The notes below the pieces were generated by a model that was given only the letters and a program-made list of their open reading frames with translations, did not search any database and was not told where the DNA came from. 64,000 nucleotides of DNA from Lineolata rhizophorae (lineage: Eukaryota; Ascomycota; Dothideomycetes; Lineolatales; Lineolataceae), in contig MU001696.1 of the NCBI GenBank assembly GCA_010093515.1, positions 122,095-186,094 of the forward strand, written 5' to 3'. Position numbers and translations under genes: made by a program. Below, piece after piece: positions 59,321-64,000 of this stretch. Positions within the stretch are counted from its first letter, which is position 1, and each line of letters starts with the position of its first letter.

Positions 59321-60952
59321 ATGAACAGCCCCAAAACAAGAGGGGTTGTTGTATTTTCTGGCGGAAGCGCAGCCAATAGTTTGGTCGATGTTTTTAACAC
59401 TCTTGTTGAACATAAGAATTGTTCTCTCAGTTATGTCATACCAATTAGCGACAATGGTGGAAGCTCATCAGAGCTGATTCGTGTATTTGGAGGGCCAGGT
59501 GAGTATCCCCAAGTCCGTTTTAGTTGTGCCAGCTGACCGAGTGCAGGTATTGGCGATGTTCGAAGTGAGGGAACACTCGTCCTAAAGATGTTATTCCGCG
59601 ATTAACTCTCTAACCACTTCACTCCCTAGGCCGTCTTGTTCGTCTCATTCCCAGCGACAATGATGAGCAGTCCGAAAAGGCAGCAATTCGAACGTTCTTC
59701 AACCATCGCCTATCCACCGATGGGGATAAGGCACGCCATGAGTGGCTTGACATCGTCGAGGCCCGCGACCCTCTGTGGAACAATATCTCCAGCCCAAAGA
59801 AGGAGCTGATCCGCTCATTCCTCAACCTCCTCAATCTTGAAATCGTCAAACGAGTTCGACCGTCTTCCGTATTCAATTTCTCGAATGCTAGCATTGGAAA
59901 TATGTTTCTGACTGGGTAGATCTAGCCGTGATTACCGATTGAGAGCATCGAACTTGGTTTTTCGCTGACGCAGTCACAGCGCCCGTCTGTTCAGCGGCAG
60001 TTTTGAAAGCGGTGTCTACCTCCTCAGCAGCATCTGTCACGTCCCCGAGCACATCGCTGTGCTTCCCGCGATCAATACCAACTTCTCACATCACATCGCC
60101 GCCGGCCTAGCCGACGGAACAGTTATCGTCGGTCAGAATGCAATTTCGCACCCTAGCGCGCCATCCGCGCTCCCATCTTCCAATGACACGGACGACTTCT
60201 GCGATGAAGCCGCCAACCCAGCCTTCGAGGTCGAAGCGCATGACAAAATCGAAGATGCAAACCTTCCGGGCTCCTTGCCCACGCTGCGCAAGCCGTACAT
60301 AGCGTTCAACAAGGTACCGGACCACGATGACGATTTGCCCGCCCGCATCGAGCGCATTTGGTACATCAACCCGTACGGACAGGAAATCCGTCCGGCAGCC
60401 AACCCCAAAGTGATCGACGCGCTCGGCTCCGCCAACGCTGTCGTCTACAGCATAGGCTCGCTATACACGTCGCTGCTACCATCGCTTATCCTGCGCGGCG
60501 TCGGAGCCGCCCTCGCGGCGCCTAACGTGCGTTATAAAATCCTGATTCTCAACAGCAGCGTCGATCGCGAGACGGGCCCCTCAAACCAGCCGTACAGCGC
60601 GCTTGACTTCGTGGCCGCCATGGCTCGCGGAGCGGAGGAGAGCTGCAGCCGAATGGGTGCGCCGGAACCGCACCTGTTTCGGAAGTACGTCACGCATGTG
60701 ATCTACTTGGATGGGCCGGGGGCACCGAAGCTAGATAGGGACGAATTAGCGGCGCTCGGAATCGAAACGATCAGGCTCTATGGCAGGAGGGACGGTGGCG
60801 ATTTCATGAAGTATAATGAGACGGCATTGCTGCAGGCACTAAAGGCGACGATTGGCCGGCGTGATATAGGGAAGGATCGAAGTCGGCGCAACACCGTAGA
60901 GAATTACTCGAATACTACGGAGAAACCTAAGAGTCTTGGAGGGGTCCGTTAA
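59321..60952 (+). CDS. CofD/YvcK-family protein (2-phospho-L-lactate transferase-like fold)
   Basis: Four exons, 59321-59498, 59547-59564 (18-nt microexon), 59630-59915 and 59980-60952, give 484 residues. The opening VVVFSGGSAANSLVDVFNTL is the nucleotide-binding loop of the family. It is followed by PISDNGGSSSELIRVFGGPGIGDVRSRLVRLIP, in which the microexon supplies GIGDVR and so completes the most conserved motif. Later blocks are FNFSNASIGNMFLTGARLFSGSFE, VLPAINTNFSHHIAAGLADGTVIVGQN and SIGSLYTSLLPSLILRGVGAAL. In bacteria YvcK binds UDP-sugars and supports growth on gluconeogenic carbon, while CofD makes part of coenzyme F420. Fungi lack F420, so a YvcK-like role is more plausible, but the fungal function is unknown. 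It is convergent with the adaptin-binding gene. Confidence 0.88.
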
Positions 60953-61178
60953 GGCTACGTTTGTGTGAACGAACTATCCGGGAAATCTGTTGAGATCTGT
61001 AATTCTTATAGTGAGTAAGCTTGATGGTGGATTATAGCAAGTGCTGTGTAGACGTCATTTTCAAGGTGGGAGGAAATGTCGTACCTTATCGATTCTTCTC
61101 ATGTCTAGAAACTGTAATTTTCACATAGAGTTTGCGGGACAGGCTGTAGTTCACCTAGACATATCCCTCTTCGAGAGC

Positions 61179-62379
61179 TCAAAAGGACTTCATAATATCA
61201 TTCACAGCTCGGGCAGCGAACCGCTTCCTCTCCTCATCCGGCATTCCTTCGCTCATGTCTACGACACGTTAGCTTCGGTAACTTGTACTTCGAGGCATAC
61301 CAAATTGATGCAGACATACCTTTCACTGCTCGCATCCTCACCATCATCCGTTCCAGCTCCTCCACTTGCCTCGCCTCCTCATTTTCATCCTCTGGTGGTC
61401 CCAATCCATCGAACTCCTCGTCTCTCATCGCCGTTTTCATACCCAATAGCTCCACACTCATCTCCGCCTCCTCCGCCGCAAATGTCTTCCCGAATTCCTC
61501 ATCGCTCTCCTCCCCATCTTCCTCCTCACCCAACTCCCCCAGCCCATCCATACCCACATCCTCCTCCGCGGTCCAATCGTTCGCCTCCAACGCCTCCCTA
61601 ACTCTCGCCACCCCTGTCACCTCCCCAAACCGATTCCGCTCCGTCTCCTCCGCATCCACAAACTCGAACCCGCACTCCGCGCACACCTCATCCCAGTCCT
61701 CTTTCTCGACGGCCAGCCTCGGCGCCGTGCTCTGCGGCATCGCTACCGCCAGACACACGCCGTCCCAACCACCACCGCCGCCCCCATGCTCGTCCAGCAC
61801 CGCCTTCACGGCGCGCAGCCCCGCGCGCACACCCTCCATATCGGCCCCTGTGACCGGCTTCCGGAAGCAATACACCCATGCGCCCAGCGCGCGCACCACT
61901 TCGCTTGCTTCGGGGCTGAGGAAGTCGTCGCGCCAGGAGGGCGCGGAGGCGACTTCGTCTACCCAGATAGGGAGCGTGGCGCTGTAGTATGGTGTGCGCA
62001 GGACCCAGGTGTGGGACAGGCCGGCGATGGAGGAGGTAGGCGGCGGAGCAGGAGTGGCGGAGGTGGGTGAAGAGGTGGCTGGCCCGTCGGCGGATGTGGC
62101 TGCGGCGGTCGCGGAGGTGGTGGCAGAGGCGCGAGGGGAAGAAGGCGCAGTAGGTGATGAGGGCGCGATGAGGAGTGGATCAGGCGCAGAACCTGTGAGG
62201 TCTGCGTCCATGGGCGGTTAGTTGGGGTCAAAGGACGCGCTGTTTGAGGAGAGCTCCGTAGAGCTCCGCTTTCCGGGGGCAAAGCAAGGCGTCGTGGGAA
62301 TAATACCTTCGAGAAGCTTGAGTATGCCGGAATCTGGCGGACCCAAGAATAAAATGCGACGCGGATTTGCAATTTCCAT
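61179..62379 (-). CDS. Alpha/gamma-adaptin-binding protein (AAGAB p34 / Irc6 family)
   Basis: Three exons, 62379-62307, 62201-61320 and 61258-61179, give 344 residues. Exon 1 encodes MEIANPRRILFLGPPDSGILKLLE, a P-loop-like start seen in the family, and joins in frame to DLTGSAPDPLL. The ATG at 62211 lies inside the intron, four codons before the acceptor, and would wrongly truncate the protein. The pseudo-GTPase core follows (GLSHTWVLRTPYYSATLPIWVDEV, WVYCFRKP, WDGVCLAVAMPQ). The helical C-terminus has EQ/E-rich LERMMVRMRAVKDMSEGMPDEERKRFAARAVNDIMKSF, the adaptin-binding tail. The family chaperones assembly of clathrin adaptor complexes AP-1 and AP-2. The Ala/Ser/Thr-rich insert at residues 35-75 is low complexity. 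Confidence 0.88.
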
Positions 62380-62884
62380 GTTTGGCGGCCGTAGAAGAAG
62401 CGATGGCGCGCTCTTCTAAAGGGGTAAAGAGTAGTTTGAACGCGGAGATCGTTCCGCAGGCGACGCAGGTACAGCCTCGCGTAGTGGGGTTGGTGGGGAG
62501 CTCCAGCACGTCAAGGCTACCATGCACAACGCGAGAATCAGCGATCAAACCCGCTTTCACAGTAATAATATTCCCACAAAGATAGCGTTTTCACGAATTG
62601 AATTTGCTCCCGTGAGCCTCACTCATTTCCTACGTAGAAGCGCGCAGAATAGGCGCGATCCGCAATAAAAGAGAACTCGTTAGGGCTTCAGCCAGAAACC
62701 AGCACCACCTGAATCGCCATAATAGCGCACTGGCATCACGCGCGACGACGCATAGGTGGAATAGCCGCACCCCTGCCGCGGGAACTAGCAGAAGCACTGT
62801 CGGCGCTGTAGAGGAGAGAAGCTGTAAGCGTGCAGCATTTTCCGTAGAAGAGACCGCCAATAAACGCCGCCCATCATGATCGTC
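62380..62884. other. Intergenic region between SMD3 and the adaptin-binding gene
   Basis: 505 bp between two minus-strand genes, holding the SMD3 3' flank and the promoter of the adaptin-binding gene. No feature is visible. Confidence 0.5.
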
Positions 62885-63467
62885 TCACCGTCCACCGCGC
62901 TGTCCGCGGGCGCGATTCACAGTCGCCCTACCACGAGCTAATCCAACACCACGGCCCCGTGCGCCACGAGTACGGAACATAGGCGCATTGCTGTATCAAA
63001 AGTCAGCTGTGAACTGGCCTTTACAAGCATAGCAAGCGCAGATAACCACTGCGACATACCGCAACATGTCGGGGACAATGAAGTAGCGCACGTGGGATCC
63101 GCGAATGTAAACTTGGTCGAGATGCGAGACACGGCCGTCACGTGCGGTGACGGTGATATCTTTGAGCTGAACGTTCATGTTGTCCTCAGCTACAACGACG
63201 CATGTTAGTGATTTATCGCCAGATCGCGTAAAGCACGCGCGTGGTTCAGATAAACAGCCAGAGGCGGTAGGGCGACAAACCTTCGATCAGCTTGCCACGA
63301 TAGACTTGGCCAGTCGTTATTTCGAGCGTGACGACATGGCCCTACATAAAAAAGAAAAGCATCAGCTATAATGGCCTTGTCTACGCGTTTTTATGCAGCT
63401 CATAACGCGCTCAACTTACCGTAGCCTCATTCAAGAGTTTGATCGGGATTCCGATCGTACTCGTCAT
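62885..63467 (-). CDS. SMD3: Small nuclear ribonucleoprotein Sm D3
   Basis: Four short exons, 63467-63420, 63341-63281, 63189-63060 and 62990-62885, give 114 residues. All are too short for a single long open frame. Exon 1 is MTSTIGIPIKLLNEAT, exon 2 GHVVTLEITTGQVYRGKLIE, exon 3 AEDNMNVQLKDITVTARDGR with VSHLDQVYIRGSHVRYFIVPDMLR, and exon 4 NAPMFRTRGARGRGVGLARGR. These are the Sm1 and Sm2 motifs, including the IRGSHVRYF RNA-binding block, and an Arg/Gly-rich tail typical of D3. The protein is part of the seven-member Sm ring on U1, U2, U4 and U5 snRNAs in the spliceosome. The gene is divergent to GEP4 with 277 bp between starts. Confidence 0.96.
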
Positions 63468-63744
63468 GGTGGAAGCTGTTCGTTCGTATCCTTGAGGGCT
63501 GGAAAGACAGAGTTATTCAAGCGGCGTAGTGAAGAGAGTGCTATTGAGGAATGTGAATTTGAGTTCGGATCGCAGAAAAGAGGCTTGGGTATATACTGGG
63601 CTGGGCGGGCTAAGTAGAGAGCTTTTGTGGACCTGGAACATATAATTTTCCGACGCCGGCGCGCATTTCACCTTTGGCGCGTCACTTCGCGCGACTTCCG
63701 CGCACTCGCCGCCGCCTGGGTGCCTCACCTGAATTTCTATCCCA
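63468..63744. promoter_or_regulatory. Short bidirectional promoter between SMD3 and GEP4
   Basis: The two start codons are 277 bp apart on opposite strands, so both genes must share this region. A GGCGCGTCACTTCGCGCG stretch at about 63676-63693 is the most structured part; no known site is assigned. Confidence 0.6.
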
Positions 63745-64000
63745 ATGAACATCTCAGGGACTCTAAACGTCTTTCGGCTTCTCAGAGATCCTACGCTTTG
63801 TCTCCCTCATGTCATAGTCTCAACTTTCAATCAGCTTCCCGTGCCGCTTTCAAATGCAGAAAATTCTGTGGATATCCGAGCGATAGTGCTCGACAAAGAT
63901 AACTGCTTCGCAGTCCCACATCAAAATGAAGTGTACGAAGCTTACAAGGTAGTCTCAAAATTTCCTAGGCGTATATTAGTCGCTCAATGCTCTTTTGTTT
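63745..64000 (+). CDS. GEP4: Mitochondrial phosphatidylglycerophosphatase GEP4, first exon (runs off right edge)
   Basis: Exon 1 is 63745-63948, 68 codons, followed by a GTAGTC donor and intron sequence to the edge. The encoded start, MNISGTLNVFRLLRDPTLCLPH, and the stretch IRAIVLDKDNCFAVPHQNEVYEAYK match the N-terminus of Gep4. The DKDNC segment is the family variant of the HAD phosphatase DxDxT nucleophile motif. The enzyme dephosphorylates phosphatidylglycerophosphate in the mitochondrial matrix side of the inner membrane, a step in cardiolipin synthesis. The start is the first ATG in frame. It is called from motif recognition despite its short length; the rest of the gene lies outside the window. 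Confidence 0.88.
   Translation, partial: MNISGTLNVFRLLRDPTLCLPHVIVSTFNQLPVPLSNAENSVDIRAIVLDKDNCFAVPHQNEVYEAYKVVSKFPRRILVAQCSFV

Overview
This window is nuclear DNA of a filamentous ascomycete (Pezizomycotina). The genes carry short GT-AG introns of about 50-115 nt with RCTRAC-like branch points. The order mixes divergent, convergent and tandem pairs with no operons, and most proteins belong to fungal families. The class cannot be fixed from the sequence alone. The window is one assembled scaffold with a 45-base gap of Ns at 51022-51066. Most of it is an ordinary housekeeping neighbourhood; lower-GC stretches with few genes lie at 7.2-8.7 kb and 9.7-11.6 kb.

Left part (1-20.7 kb): a Fot1/pogo-type DNA transposon enters at the left edge (transposase N-terminus, minus). 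Then come CAND1, a cullin exchange factor (minus), a small mitochondrial single-membrane-span protein (plus), a short-chain dehydrogenase with an in-frame stop (plus), Cdt2, a CRL4 substrate receptor (plus), a five-finger C2H2 protein (plus) and the ribosome-maturation GTPase EFL1/Ria1 (minus).

Middle (20.7-47.6 kb): a tandem-PH protein (plus), a secreted vWA-domain protein with a probable GPI signal (minus, start codon apparently split by an intron), a REX3-like RNA exonuclease (plus) with a tandem duplication at its 3' end, a HAM1/DUF4449 protein (minus), the fluoride exporter FEX (minus), a bacterial-type uracil phosphoribosyltransferase (plus) and the MAPK adaptor Ste50 (minus).

Right part (47.6-64 kb): an acidic protein with eight exact C-x2-C-x6-C-x-C modules (plus), CDC48 (minus), a CorA-like protein carrying six additional predicted membrane segments (minus), a CofD/YvcK-like protein (plus), an adaptin-binding AAGAB/Irc6 protein (minus), SmD3 (minus) and the first exon of the mitochondrial PGP phosphatase GEP4 (plus), which leaves the window.

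Gene models were built by hand from reading frames, splice signals and family knowledge. Every multi-exon model marked confident sums to a multiple of three. Four microexons (18, 21, 26 and 28 nt) had to be placed to keep conserved motifs whole. CAND1, Cdt2 and CDC48 all act on the ubiquitin system but are far apart, so no functional cluster is claimed. The best candidate for something undescribed is the eight-module cysteine protein at 47.6-50.3 kb.
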